Source: Candidatus Flexicrinis affinis (GTDB lineage: Bacteria > Chloroflexota > Anaerolineae > Aggregatilineales > Phototrophicaceae). From it: a stretch of 64,000 nt of DNA. The first letter of the stretch is position 1. Every line of letters starts with the position of its first letter. The translations under genes were made by a program, and so were the position numbers. The notes under the pieces are model-generated. The model saw nothing but the letters and a program-made list of their open reading frames with translations, did no database searches and had not been told where the DNA came from. Shown here in pieces: positions 25,291 through 35,479 of this stretch. The DNA lies in NCBI GenBank assembly GCA_016716525.1, contig JADJWE010000007.1, forward strand, positions 124,001 to 188,000, read 5' to 3'.

Positions 25291-26670
25291 ATGGACACGA
25301 ATGCACAAAAGAACATGCGCACTTTCTATTTGATTGTCGCAACGCAGACCTTCTCGATCATCGGATCGCGGCTGAGCGGTCTGGCCGTCGGATTCTATAT
25401 CTTCGCGCAAACGGGACAAGCTACGCCTCTGCTGCTGATCTCGTTGTTCTCCATGCTGCCGAGCATCTTCGCTGCGAACATCGGCGGAGTGCTGGCCGAC
25501 CGGTGGGACCGCCGCAAGCTGATGCTAGTGGCCGACCTCGGTCAAGCGGCCTGTACGCTCCTGCTGCTGTTCAGCTTTGCTACCGGCAGCTTCCAATTGT
25601 GGCACTTGTATGCGCTGGTGTTCGTCTCACAGCTGCTGGGCAGCATCCAACACCCGGCTTTCGCTGCGTCGATCACGATGTTGGTGCCAGACGATAAGCG
25701 CGACCGCGCTAACGCCCTCACCCAGCTTTCCAGCCCGGCCGCCGGCATCATCGCGCCGATCATCGCCGGCCTGCTGTACGGCAGCATCGGCGTCATCGGG
25801 ACGATCGCAATCGACCTCTTCACATTCATCGCAGCGGCCGGTGTCTTCCTCGTCGTGTCGATCCCGGCGCCGACCGAGACCGAGCACGGACGGCGTGCCA
25901 ACGCCAGCGTGTGGGCGTCGTTCACCGGTGGTTTGGCTTTCCTGCGTGAGCGGCGGCCGATGCTGGTGCTGACGATGCAGTTCGGGCTCGTCAACTTCTG
26001 CATCGCCGGGTCGATGGGCATGGCGATGGCCTACATGCTGGGCCGCACCAGCAGTGAGGCGACCGCTGGCTTGCTGATCGGCATCAGCAGCGCGGGCGGC
26101 CTGATCGGCGGCATCGTGATGGGCATCTGGGGCGGCACGCGTCCACGCATCCACACCATCATGCCGGCGATCATCCTGTCCGGCATCTGTCTGGCGCTGT
26201 TCGGCCTGAGCCAGTCACCGGTGGCATTGGGCGCGGCGATCTTCGGCCTGATGTTCCCGCTGGCGTTCGTCAACGCGCCCGTGATGAGCATCATGCAAGC
26301 CAAGACCCCGCCCGACTTGCAGGGGCGTGTATTTGCCGTGCTCGGCCAAATCTCGCTGGTGCTAACGCCGATTGCCTACCTGCTCTACGGGTTCCTCGCC
26401 GATCAGGTGCTCGAGCCGGCCGTCGGCACGGCGGCGTGGGAACCGTTCGCCGGACTGTTCGGCAGCGGGCAAGGATCGGGTATGGCGGTGATCATCTTCA
26501 CGGCCGGCGTGTTGATGGCCGTCAGCAGCGCATTGGTCTATGCGCTTCCGTCGATCCGGCACATGGAGGCCAATCTACCCGACTACAAGGCCCTCGCGGC
26601 ACCTCCGCACACCCAGCCTGTCGCGGATGACCCGGAGCTTGCGCTTGAGCCAGTCGCTGCTGTGGAGTAG
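25291..26670 (+). CDS. MFS transporter (EntS/MFS_3-like exporter)
   Basis: A 459-residue, 12-helix transporter. The conserved motif A variant is GVLADRWDRRKLML (residues about 67-80), and the N-terminus MRTFYLIVATQTFSIIGSRL is typical of MFS_3 drug or siderophore exporters. SPAAGIIAPIIAGLLYG matches the helix-5 motif C-like region. Residues after about 430 form a soluble tail. A -35/-10 promoter lies just upstream, so it is expressed separately from the divergent GT4 operon. Substrate unknown. Confidence 0.88.
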   Translation: MDTNAQKNMRTFYLIVATQTFSIIGSRLSGLAVGFYIFAQTGQATPLLLISLFSMLPSIFAANIGGVLADRWDRRKLMLVADLGQAACTLLLLFSFATGSFQLWHLYALVFVSQLLGSIQHPAFAASITMLVPDDKRDRANALTQLSSPAAGIIAPIIAGLLYGSIGVIGTIAIDLFTFIAAAGVFLVVSIPAPTETEHGRRANASVWASFTGGLAFLRERRPMLVLTMQFGLVNFCIAGSMGMAMAYMLGRTSSEATAGLLIGISSAGGLIGGIVMGIWGGTRPRIHTIMPAIILSGICLALFGLSQSPVALGAAIFGLMFPLAFVNAPVMSIMQAKTPPDLQGRVFAVLGQISLVLTPIAYLLYGFLADQVLEPAVGTAAWEPFAGLFGSGQGSGMAVIIFTAGVLMAVSSALVYALPSIRHMEANLPDYKALAAPPHTQPVADDPELALEPVAAVE

Positions 26671-26695
26671 GGGTTTCGCCGAAATTCATGCCAAC

Positions 26696-26810
26696 GGGCA
26701 TGCACCCTCTGGACTCCCTTATCTGCGAATTGACGGCGCGTGCGTCGTCAATTCGCGTGTAACGAGGTGCAGGAGTGCAAGCCCCTGCCGGGGCCGGGGG
26801 CAGCGCCCCC
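26696..26810 (+). repeat. Interspersed hairpin repeat, copy A
   Basis: Contains GGGcatgcaCCC (26696-26707), GGACTCCC (26711-26718), CGAGGTGCAGGAGTG (26763-26777), CCTGCCGGGG (26784-26793) and the hairpin GGGGGC-AGC-GCCCCC (26796-26810). Between the second and third blocks is a separate 11-bp hairpin, GCGAATTGACG/CGTCAATTCGC (26725-26756), absent from copy B. Copy B at 28151 has the same blocks in the same order and orientation. Confidence 0.7.
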
Positions 26811-26856
26811 ATTATTCGGATAACGATCCGACGCTCGGTCAGGGCAAAGTCGCGGC

Positions 26857-28116
26857 CTAGGTCGCGCGGCGGATGGGACGGCTTTGGAAGCTGCGCTTGT
26901 CCGAGCGGGCGGCGCGTTTGCTCTGCAGCTTGGGGGCGGCGCTGCCGGGCTCGACGCCCTGCTTGCGCAGCTCCATGCGGATCAGTTCGTCTAGCTTGCG
27001 CCGGTCTTGCCCGCTGACCAGCGCCAATTCGTCGGCGCGCGCCAACGCGTACGGATAGGGCGTACGCCCCTGCATCTGACATTGATCGAGGATCAGCGCA
27101 TGGAGTGAGTTGACCGCGTCGCGTTCGCGGGCGACCCACATCGGGATGTCGACGCGCGCGATGGCCGTTTGATACCCGTTGGCGACCTTGACGTAGAAGA
27201 ACGCGACTTCAAAGCTGCCGTTCTTCTGCCGGTAGGCGAGGTTACGCGGCGAATTCTGCACCATGATTGCGCTGCGCTCACCGGGTTCCAGCACGTTATC
27301 GAACAGGTGCATGTCGCGCAGCCCTTCCAAGTCCCCGCCGGTCGCGAGCTGCGCCTCGTGGGCCTTTATGTCGGCCTCGTTGCCGAGGCTGAGCAGATAT
27401 AGCAGTCGCAGCACCTGCCGGCTGCGCGCCGGATTGTCCACATAACCCGCAAGCACGGCGTCGGCATCGCGCAGTTGGCCCATGCCTGTCCAGTAGTCGG
27501 TGAGCAGCTTATCGCCGTCGGTGACGTCCGCGCTGGCCCAGAACAGGAGCTGATTGTCGAACAGCGTGATCAGCGGATCGCGCGCGCCTTCACGGTGCAT
27601 CTTCCACGCCTGCTGCGCCAACTGCTGCATCTCCGTCACGGTCCGGCGCGCGTCCACCGTGCGGTTGCTGATCAGCAGGCGGTTGCGGTCGTGGACGATG
27701 TCTTTGTGATAGGCCAGCATCGGCAGCGTGATCGTCTGCGGGACGTGGTCTTCCCCGTGTTGATACACGAACATGCCGATATTGAGCAGGTAGTAGTGCA
27801 CCGGCGACTGTTCGTTGGGATACACCTGTGACCCGTCGCTGGCGATCAGCGTGGCGTGCGACGGCAGCGGCGGGGGCGGATACACCCAGTTGAGGTTCTC
27901 GGCGTCCGGGCCTTCGAGCGGGGCTGCGCCGCGATAGCCGCTGATCTCCGGCCCGCGCACGTACGCGATTTTCTGCCGGATCGCGTCGAGGTCATCGGCG
28001 GACATCAGTCGTTCGCGAGCCAGCGCGAGCTTGTCGGTCATGTCGAAGTCGAGGTGCGAGATCATCGCCCCCATCTTACGTACCTGATCCAGCAGTTTGT
28101 TGAATTCGATGCTCAT
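26857..28116 (-). CDS. NurA-domain nuclease-like protein
   Basis: A 419-residue protein from ATG 28116 (MSIEFNKLLDQVRKMG). The NurA hallmark is ATLIASDGSQVYP (88-100), where the Asp of DGS binds metal in NurA 5'-3' nucleases. Downstream are PLITLFDNQLLFW and a C-terminal SLHALILDQCQMQGRTPYPYALARADELA that fit the rest of the domain. In archaea and some bacteria NurA pairs with the HerA translocase in DNA end resection, but no herA is nearby. The last 40 residues are very basic. The gene is bracketed by two copies of a hairpin repeat. Confidence 0.8.
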   Translation of the reverse strand: MSIEFNKLLDQVRKMGAMISHLDFDMTDKLALARERLMSADDLDAIRQKIAYVRGPEISGYRGAAPLEGPDAENLNWVYPPPPLPSHATLIASDGSQVYPNEQSPVHYYLLNIGMFVYQHGEDHVPQTITLPMLAYHKDIVHDRNRLLISNRTVDARRTVTEMQQLAQQAWKMHREGARDPLITLFDNQLLFWASADVTDGDKLLTDYWTGMGQLRDADAVLAGYVDNPARSRQVLRLLYLLSLGNEADIKAHEAQLATGGDLEGLRDMHLFDNVLEPGERSAIMVQNSPRNLAYRQKNGSFEVAFFYVKVANGYQTAIARVDIPMWVARERDAVNSLHALILDQCQMQGRTPYPYALARADELALVSGQDRRKLDELIRMELRKQGVEPGSAAPKLQSKRAARSDKRSFQSRPIRRAT

Positions 28117-28150
28117 GCGCCGGCCTTTGTCTGCCCAATGAATCTCCAAA

Positions 28151-28227
28151 GGGCTTGCGCCCGCTGGACTCCCGTTTCAGCGAGGTGCAGGAGTGAGAAC
28201 TCCTGCCGGGGTGTAGGGCGCTGCCCC
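28151..28227 (+). repeat. Interspersed hairpin repeat, copy B
   Basis: GGGC-ttgc-GCCC hairpin (28151-28162), GGACTCCC (28166-28173), CGAGGTGCAGGAGTG (28181-28195) and CCTGCCGGGG (28202-28211). CAGGAGT-gaga-ACTCCTG (28188-28205) also forms a hairpin. The distance from CGAGG to CCTGCC is 21 bases in both copies. It lies directly upstream of the NurA gene start. Confidence 0.7.
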
Positions 28228-28268
28228 GCAGGACATAACTGATTTACCGAGACAGTAGCACGGTTGTT

Positions 28269-29587
28269 CTAGGGTGTCAAGTTGGGCACGAGCACGCGCG
28301 TGAGCAGCCACAGGTCGAGGGCCGCGAAAGCGCTGAGGGCGACAGGCAGCAGCACAGGGAGATGCTTCACGATCGGAAGGCGCTGACGGATGGCATCCAG
28401 TCCAGCACACACCAGCGCCGCTAACGGGATGAGGATCGGATAGACGTAGCGTCCCTGAAACTGCACGAACTGCATGTTGTAGTAGACGAGCATGAGCAGG
28501 GCCAGCACGCCGGTGACGCCCATCAGCAGCCACGCTCGCGGCGTCGAATGGCGGAGCGCGCGCAGCGCGATCGCGCCCGCGGTGCCGACTGCTGCTATCG
28601 CGCCGTAGATTGCCAGCACCCATGTCTGAATTGGCAGCGCCATCCAGCCGAATTGACCGATGAAGCTCGTCACTGTGGTCTCGAACGCCATCTCGAAGTA
28701 GGGGCCGGTACCCAATTTGGCCATGTAGTCGGCGGTGCGGGTTTGTCCGATTACGACCGCGTCATGCGCCGCCAGACCGAGGAAGTCGGGAAAGCCGTAG
28801 ACACCAATGTTGCGCAACCACCACACCGCGCCGATCCCGAGCGCGACGACAAGATATGCGGAGGCGGCGGTCATCCTTCCGCGCAGGCCTCGCTCGTGCG
28901 GGCGCAGTACCACCGCCAGCAGCGCAACGCCGGCCATCAGGTAGGCGGTCGTCTTCGTCAGCAGCGCGATTCCCACCAGCACGCCAAGCGCCCATGCCGG
29001 GACGCGGCCTCCCGCTGCGTGACTGATGCTGGCCCACAGAATCCAGCCGACGAGCGCCCACGCGAGCGCGTCGTTGTTGACCGAGGCCAGGATGTGCACG
29101 TGCTGCGGGACGAACGCGACCAGCGTGGCAGTCCCAAGCGCCACCGCAGGCCGGTCGGGCATGGTACGGGCAGCCACGGCATAGGCGGCCAGGACGACGA
29201 TCAAGCCCATCGCGGCGGAGGCGACGCGCAAGGCGACGAGGTCGCCGCCAGAGACGTTGTAGACTGGCACGAGCAGCAGGTAGTACAGTGGCGGTTGATG
29301 GTCTTCGAACTGCACCGTGTCAAGCCGCGCGAGCAGTTCAGGCGCGAACCGTGCCGCCTTGAGCTGTTCGAGGTACGCCTGATTCCAGTCGCCATCTTCG
29401 ATCAGCGGATACGCGCCATCCTCCGCAAGTTGGCGGACGACGTTGTAGTGTGCTGGTTCGTCAGGTGCCTGCCACGGCGGGGTCGCGGTAGCATAGCTCA
29501 CGGCGACGATCAGATAGAGGGCGAGAATCGCCAGCAGCGACGGCAGCACCCAGCGGGGCGACCTTAACCGACCGGCGCTCGGATCTT

Positions 29588-29591
<4 letters not shown>
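28269..29591 (-). CDS. GT39/GT-C-like membrane glycosyltransferase
   Basis: A 440-residue polytopic protein with about 10-12 helices. After the first helix a periplasmic loop has TPPWQAPDEPAHYNVV, with the acidic DE pair typical of GT-C enzymes using polyprenyl-phosphate sugars, then DHQPPLYYLLL, a known conserved motif of this group. Later features are HVHILASVNNDALAW and YNMQFVQFQGRYVYPIL. It probably glycosylates lipids, proteins or glycans outside the membrane. Its ATG overlaps the carA stop by four bases. Confidence 0.8.
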
Positions 29592-30730
<1,139 letters not shown>

Positions 30731-30801
30731 CGGGGAGCCTTCCTCAGCAACTTCAATTGTTAGCGGTCGTTTACGACTGGTCCCGGCACACGTCCAGATT
30801 G

Positions 30802-30830
30802 TTGACTGAACGGCGGCCCGGGATTAGTAT
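30802..30830 (+). promoter_or_regulatory. Sigma-70 promoter TTGACT-17-TAGTAT
   Basis: TTGACT at 30802-30807, a 17-base spacer and TAGTAT at 30825-30830. It lies 30 bases before the ATG of the three-gene ABC operon. Confidence 0.6.
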
Positions 30831-30860
30831 GCACGGCAGAGTATACCAAGAGACACGACC

Positions 30861-31784
30861 ATGATTCAGGTCGAAAACCTGTGCCGGCGCTACGGCCCGC
30901 ATACGGCGTTGGACGGCATCAGCTTCGAAGCAGCACCCGGGGAGGTCGTCGGGTTGTTGGGGCCGAACGGCGCAGGCAAAACCACCACCATGCGCATCCT
31001 GACTGGCTTCATGCCGCCCACGTCGGGGCGCGCGGTGGTCGCCGGATTCGACGTCCAAACGCAGTCGATGCAAGCACGTGGAGCGGTCGGGTACCTGCCG
31101 GAGCGCGTCCCGCTGTACCCCGACATGACGGTTGTCGGCTACGTTACGTTCTGGGCGCAGATGCGCGGCATCCGCAAGGCTAAAGCCGCCGCCCAGCAGG
31201 CGCTCGAACAGGTCGACCTGTGGGATCGCCGCCGCTCACTCGTGCGCAGCCTGTCGAAAGGTATGCGTCAGCGGTTGGGGCTGGCGCAGGCGCTCGTCCA
31301 CGACCCTGCTGTGGTGATCCTCGACGAGCCGACCATCGGCATCGACCCGCAGCAGGTGATCGACGTGCGTCAGGCCGTGCGCGGACTGGGTGCCAAGCAC
31401 ACCGTGTTGTTCAGCACGCACATCCTGACCGAAGCCGAGCAGGTCTGCGACCGGGTCGTGATCCTGAATCAAGGCCGCATTGTGGCGCAGGGCACGCCGT
31501 CCGAGCTGCGCGCCACGCTGTACGCCGGCGATCGGCTGTATGTCGAGGTCGGCAAGCTCAACGCGGACGCCGCGCTCAAGGCGCTCAAAAGTGCGACCGG
31601 CGTGGCCCGCGTTGAACCCAGCGGCAGCGGATACCTCGTCTACGGACAGCCCAACATCGATGCCCGTCCGCACGTCGCCGGCAAGATCGCCGCGGCAGGC
31701 GGGCTGATCGTCGAACTGCGGCCCGTTGCCCTCACGCTGGAAGACATCTTCCTCAATCTGGTGACGAAAGCAGGCCCGCGATGA
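30861..31784 (+). CDS. ABC transporter ATP-binding protein (GldA/CcmA-like)
   Basis: A 307-residue ATPase. Walker A is GPNGAGKTTTMRIL (about 35-48), the signature is LSKGMRQRLGLAQAL, and Walker B is VVILDEPTIGIDPQQ; H-loop FSTHILTEAEQ. The C-terminal 80 residues have the extra domain typical of ABC-2 drug/Gld-type ATPases. With the next two genes it matches the GldA-GldF-GldG arrangement, linked to gliding in Bacteroidota but widespread in non-gliders with unknown cargo. It overlaps the permease gene by ATGA. Confidence 0.93.
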   Translation: MIQVENLCRRYGPHTALDGISFEAAPGEVVGLLGPNGAGKTTTMRILTGFMPPTSGRAVVAGFDVQTQSMQARGAVGYLPERVPLYPDMTVVGYVTFWAQMRGIRKAKAAAQQALEQVDLWDRRRSLVRSLSKGMRQRLGLAQALVHDPAVVILDEPTIGIDPQQVIDVRQAVRGLGAKHTVLFSTHILTEAEQVCDRVVILNQGRIVAQGTPSELRATLYAGDRLYVEVGKLNADAALKALKSATGVARVEPSGSGYLVYGQPNIDARPHVAGKIAAAGGLIVELRPVALTLEDIFLNLVTKAGPR

Positions 31785-32506
31785 TCGGCGTCGGCACCGT
31801 CTTCCGCCGCGAGCTGGCGGCCTACTTCACCTCGCCGGTCGCCTATCTGATCGGCGCGGCGTTCCTACTCGTCACGGCGCTGGTGTTCAACAGCAACCTC
31901 ACGCTGGCGCTCACGCAGGAGCCGGTCAACCCGGCCATCGTGCCGAACTCGCTGTCGTTTTTCCTGATCTTCTTCGGCCCGGTGCTGACCATGCGCCTGT
32001 TCGCCGAGGAAGCGCGCGAGGGCACGCTCGAACTGCTGCTGACGACTCCCGTCACGGAAGTCGCCATCGTCCTCGGCAAGTTCCTGAGCGCGTGGGTGTT
32101 CTACAGCCTGCTGCTGGGCGCCACGCTGGTCTATCAAGTCACCCTATCGAGCGTCACCCAACCTGAGACGGGGCAGGCGATTTCCGCCTATATCGGCATC
32201 TGGCTCTACGGCGGCGCGTCGCTGGCGATCGGCCTGCTGTGCTCGGCGCTCACCGAAAGCCAAGTCGTCGCGGCATTTCTGAGCGTCGCCGTACTGCTGC
32301 TGTTCTACCTCGGCGAACTGGCCGGCCAGATCGTCGCCAGCATCGACATGGCGAACCTGCTGCGCCGCCTGTCGATGCCCGGTCATTACATCGGCTCGTT
32401 CGCGTCGGGGCTGGTGCGCTTCGAGGACATCATCTACTACGCCGGGGTGATCGCGATTGCGCTGTTTATCACGCTGCGAGTGGTTGAACTGCGGAGGCTG
32501 CGCTGA
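31781..32506 (+). CDS. ABC-2 type permease (GldF-like)
   Basis: A 241-residue permease with six predicted helices. It starts IGVGTVFRRELAAYFTSPVAYLIG, the family N-terminus, and contains FLIFFGPVLTMRLFAEEAREGTLELLLTTPVTE, the highly conserved cytosolic motif of ABC-2 permeases of the GldF/NosY group. The C-terminal helix ends with LRVVELRRLR. Coupled by ATGA to the ATPase and by TGATG to the GldG-like gene. Confidence 0.92.
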   Translation: MIGVGTVFRRELAAYFTSPVAYLIGAAFLLVTALVFNSNLTLALTQEPVNPAIVPNSLSFFLIFFGPVLTMRLFAEEAREGTLELLLTTPVTEVAIVLGKFLSAWVFYSLLLGATLVYQVTLSSVTQPETGQAISAYIGIWLYGGASLAIGLLCSALTESQVVAAFLSVAVLLLFYLGELAGQIVASIDMANLLRRLSMPGHYIGSFASGLVRFEDIIYYAGVIAIALFITLRVVELRRLR

Positions 32507-33954
32507 TGGCCGCGATGCTGCGCAGCAGGGCGCTTCGCCATATCGTCATCACGGTCGTGCTGACCGCAGTCCTCATGCTGGCCGTCAGCTTCCTGTATGC
32601 GCGCACCGAGCAGGCCGCGCTCACGCTCGATATGACCGAAAGCCGGCAGTTTTCGCTGACGCCTGAGACGCTGCGCATCCTCGAACGTGTGGATCGCCCG
32701 ATTCAGGTCACCGGATTCTACTCGTCCGAGGCGCTGCGGTTCCGCGAACTGGACGACATGATCGTGCGGCTGTATGTCGACGAGACTGACGGGCTGATCC
32801 GCAGCGCGTACTACAACCCGGACGACAACCCGGCGCTCGCCACGCAGTTCGACCTGACCTACGACGGCGAGCTGTTCGTCTCGTACTTGACCGACGACGG
32901 CCAGATCGACTTCGACACGATCGTACGGGTCGTCACCGAGAACAGTCAGGAGCGCAACATCACCAGCGCGCTCGTGCGCTTGCTCGACATCAACCGGTTC
33001 ACCGTGGCGTTCGACTCGACGTACAGCGACATCAACCCATTCGACACGACGGCGCGCGGGTTCACCGGAATCTTCAACGGGCTCGGCGCGAACGGTATCC
33101 TGACGACCTCGCTTGATCTGGCAGGGTTGGCGGCGCGCGCCGAGGACGTGCCAGAGGATATCGATACTGTAGTACTAGCCCGCACCCGCCAGCAGCTACC
33201 GCCAGACGCGATCGCCGTACTCGCGCGATTCCTCGAACGGGGCGGATCGCTCTTGATCCTGACCGATGCCGATTTCACCGAAGCGCCATTCTTGGCCGAG
33301 GACAGTCTGTTCAACGCGTTCTTGTGGCAGAACTTCGGCATCCGTATGTTGGACGGCATCGCCATCGACGCGCTTTCGAACGCCGGCAGCGAGCTGGACC
33401 TGCTCAGCTATGCGCTGTCGGATGGTTCGACCATTACGGCGCGGCTAAACGACCCCGAGGACACCTCGACACGGGCAATGTTCCGCGTGTCGCGTGTGGT
33501 TCAGATCGACGACACCCCACCGGTCTCGAACGGCATGATCATCGCGACCAGCGAACTCAGCTACGCCGAGACCGACTTCGCCAGCGTCCTGAACGCCAAT
33601 CAGTACGAGTTCAGCCTCGAAGACGACATCGCTGGGCCGGTCAACCTCGCGGCATGGGCTTTCGATGAAACGACCGGCGCACGCATCGTGCTGGTCGGCG
33701 ATACGGACTGGGCGACCAACGGTTTGGTAAGCAACCCGGTGGGTAACAGCATCTTATTTACAGACGCGATCCGCTGGCTGACAGGCTTCGGCGAAGAACT
33801 GGTGTTCGCGCCAGAAGGACGCGCAACCAACCTCCCTACGGTATTCCTCAGCACGCAGCAGCTTGACCAAATCGCACTACTGACCGTGGTCGCGATGCCT
33901 GTCGGCCTGCTGCTGATCGGACTAGCGGTGTGGTGGATGCGGCGGCGCGCCTGA
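32506..33954 (+). CDS. GldG-like ABC transporter auxiliary protein
   Basis: A 482-residue protein anchored by an N-terminal helix (HIVITVVLTAVLMLAVSFLY) and a C-terminal helix (LTVVAMPVGLLLIGLAVWW) before a short WMRRRA tail. The external part starts with LDMTESRQFSLTPETLRILERVDRPIQVTGFYS, the standard opening of the GldG domain, and later has FLERGGSLLILTDAD. GldG proteins pair with GldA/GldF; their role is unknown outside gliding bacteria. It ends the operon. Confidence 0.88.
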   Translation: MAAMLRSRALRHIVITVVLTAVLMLAVSFLYARTEQAALTLDMTESRQFSLTPETLRILERVDRPIQVTGFYSSEALRFRELDDMIVRLYVDETDGLIRSAYYNPDDNPALATQFDLTYDGELFVSYLTDDGQIDFDTIVRVVTENSQERNITSALVRLLDINRFTVAFDSTYSDINPFDTTARGFTGIFNGLGANGILTTSLDLAGLAARAEDVPEDIDTVVLARTRQQLPPDAIAVLARFLERGGSLLILTDADFTEAPFLAEDSLFNAFLWQNFGIRMLDGIAIDALSNAGSELDLLSYALSDGSTITARLNDPEDTSTRAMFRVSRVVQIDDTPPVSNGMIIATSELSYAETDFASVLNANQYEFSLEDDIAGPVNLAAWAFDETTGARIVLVGDTDWATNGLVSNPVGNSILFTDAIRWLTGFGEELVFAPEGRATNLPTVFLSTQQLDQIALLTVVAMPVGLLLIGLAVWWMRRRA

Positions 33955-34020
33955 CCGCCGATTGCCATACGGATCACTGAGAGCCCGATGAGACTTGATT
34001 GTGCGGCCGAAGCGGTCTGC

Positions 34021-34047
34021 TTGACAAGATTCCGGCATCGGGATACT
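34021..34047 (+). promoter_or_regulatory. Candidate promoter of the sigma factor gene
   Basis: TTGACA at 34021-34026 with GATACT at 34042-34047 (15-base spacer), or TACTTT at 34044-34049 (17 bases). The -35 is perfect, the -10 ambiguous. Transcription here would give a leader of about 150 bases. Confidence 0.5.
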
Positions 34048-34072
34048 TTATAGGGGTAACATACGACGGTGA

Positions 34073-34190
34073 AATCCTCGTCAACCGGCGAGGATTGTTT
34101 GCCTAACGACCTGGGAAGGTGTATGTGCCGTCGGTACCTTCCCCAAGCACACACGAGGGTCAGCGCCTTGCCTGCCAACGCTCGCAAGGC
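34073..34190 (+). promoter_or_regulatory. Structured 5' leader of rpoD: three successive hairpins
   Basis: Hairpin 1: AATCCTCG/CGAGGATT (34073-34080, 34089-34096). Hairpin 2: GGGAAGGT/ACCTTCCC (34113-34120, 34136-34143). Hairpin 3: GCCTTGC/GCAAGGC (34165-34171, 34184-34190). All stems are perfect. The third ends 11 bases before the rpoD ATG, where a ribosome-binding site would be; no clear SD is visible. Confidence 0.5.
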
Positions 34191-34201
34191 TTTATGCACG
34201 T

Positions 34202-35473
34202 ATGACTATGGCTATGGCTGCAATCGCACAGATCACACCAATCGAAGACATCCGCGCACAGCTGGTGGACAAGGCCAAGCGCGAGGGTGGCATCACGCAT
34301 GATGACATCCTTGCCGTCATGCCCAACGCCGAGAATGACATCGCGCTTCTCGACGACCTGATGAATGGACTCATGGAAGACGGGATCGAGATCGGCCAGC
34401 GCGTGCCGTCCTCGGATGACCTGTCTGAAGGAGACCTGTATGCCGAACTCGATGCCGACATGGACGGCATCGATATGGAGATCGCCGCGGAAGGCGGCAA
34501 TCCGTACAACTGGGCGACCGAACTGATCGATGACGCCGGCTACCAGCAGGCGCTCGATACCGACGATGTCGTCGGCCTGTACTTGAAGGAAGCCGGTCGC
34601 GTTCCCCTGCTCACGGCCGAGCAGGAAGTTGAGCTCGCCAAGCGCATGGAGCGCGGCGTGCTGGCTCAGAAGAAGCTCGATGAGATGGGCGACCGCCTGT
34701 CTCCCGATGACGTCTACACCCTGAAGGACTACTTGTTGGACGCCGAGGCCGCACAGGAGCACCTCGTGCGCGCCAATGCGCGTCTGGTCATCAGCGTCGC
34801 AAAGAAATACATCGGGCGCGGCGTGCACTTCCTCGATCTGATCCAGGAAGGCAACATCGGCCTGATTCGCGCGACCAACAAGTTCGAATACCGCCGCGGT
34901 CACAAGTTCAGCACGTACGCCACGTGGTGGATTCGCCAGGCCGTCAGCCGCGCCGTGGCCGATCAGGGCCGCACGATTCGTGTGCCAGTGCACATGGGCG
35001 ATCAGCTCAACCGCATGCGCCGCGTGCAGCTCCAGCTCCTGCAGGATCTGGGCCGCGAGCCGACGCTCGAGGAGCTCGCCATCGGCATGGAGACCACGCC
35101 GGACAAGGTTGAGCATCTGATGGAGATCAGCCGCCGCCCGGTGAGCCTCGAAACCCCGATCGACGAAGAGGGCGACAGCACCTTCGGCGATTTCGTGGAG
35201 GACACCAGCACGCCGGCCCCGGCCGACGAGGTGGCGACTCACCTGCTGCACGAACAGCTTCAGGGCGCGCTCAACCGCCTGCCCAGCCGCGAGGCGCAGA
35301 TCCTGCGCTTGCGTTACGGGCTGGAAGACGGCCGCGTCTACACGCTGGAGGAGGTCGGCCAGACCATCGGTGTCACCCGCGAGCGCGTGCGTCAGCTTGA
35401 GGCACAGGCGCTGAACCGCCTGCGCCAATCGAGCGCGCACATTATCCTGCGCGACTACCTGTACGGGGAGTAG
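34202..35473 (+). CDS. rpoD: RNA polymerase principal sigma factor (sigma-70 RpoD/SigA)
   Basis: Primary promoter-recognition factor. Of 423 residues, the N-terminal 65 match region 1.1 (KREGGITHDDILAVMP). Region 1.2 has DVVGLYLKEAGRVPLLTAEQ. Region 2 has ANARLVISVAKKYIGRGV and GLIRATNKFEYRRGHKFSTY, followed by ATWWIRQAVSRAVADQGRTI. Region 4 ends with ILRLRYGLEDG, then the helix-turn-helix VGQTIGVTRERVRQLEAQAL. Start candidates are ATG 34202, 34208 and 34214. It is followed 6 bases later by a LiaF-like gene. Confidence 0.96.
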   Translation: MTMAMAAIAQITPIEDIRAQLVDKAKREGGITHDDILAVMPNAENDIALLDDLMNGLMEDGIEIGQRVPSSDDLSEGDLYAELDADMDGIDMEIAAEGGNPYNWATELIDDAGYQQALDTDDVVGLYLKEAGRVPLLTAEQEVELAKRMERGVLAQKKLDEMGDRLSPDDVYTLKDYLLDAEAAQEHLVRANARLVISVAKKYIGRGVHFLDLIQEGNIGLIRATNKFEYRRGHKFSTYATWWIRQAVSRAVADQGRTIRVPVHMGDQLNRMRRVQLQLLQDLGREPTLEELAIGMETTPDKVEHLMEISRRPVSLETPIDEEGDSTFGDFVEDTSTPAPADEVATHLLHEQLQGALNRLPSREAQILRLRYGLEDGRVYTLEEVGQTIGVTRERVRQLEAQALNRLRQSSAHIILRDYLYGE

Positions 35474-35479
35474 ACCCCG

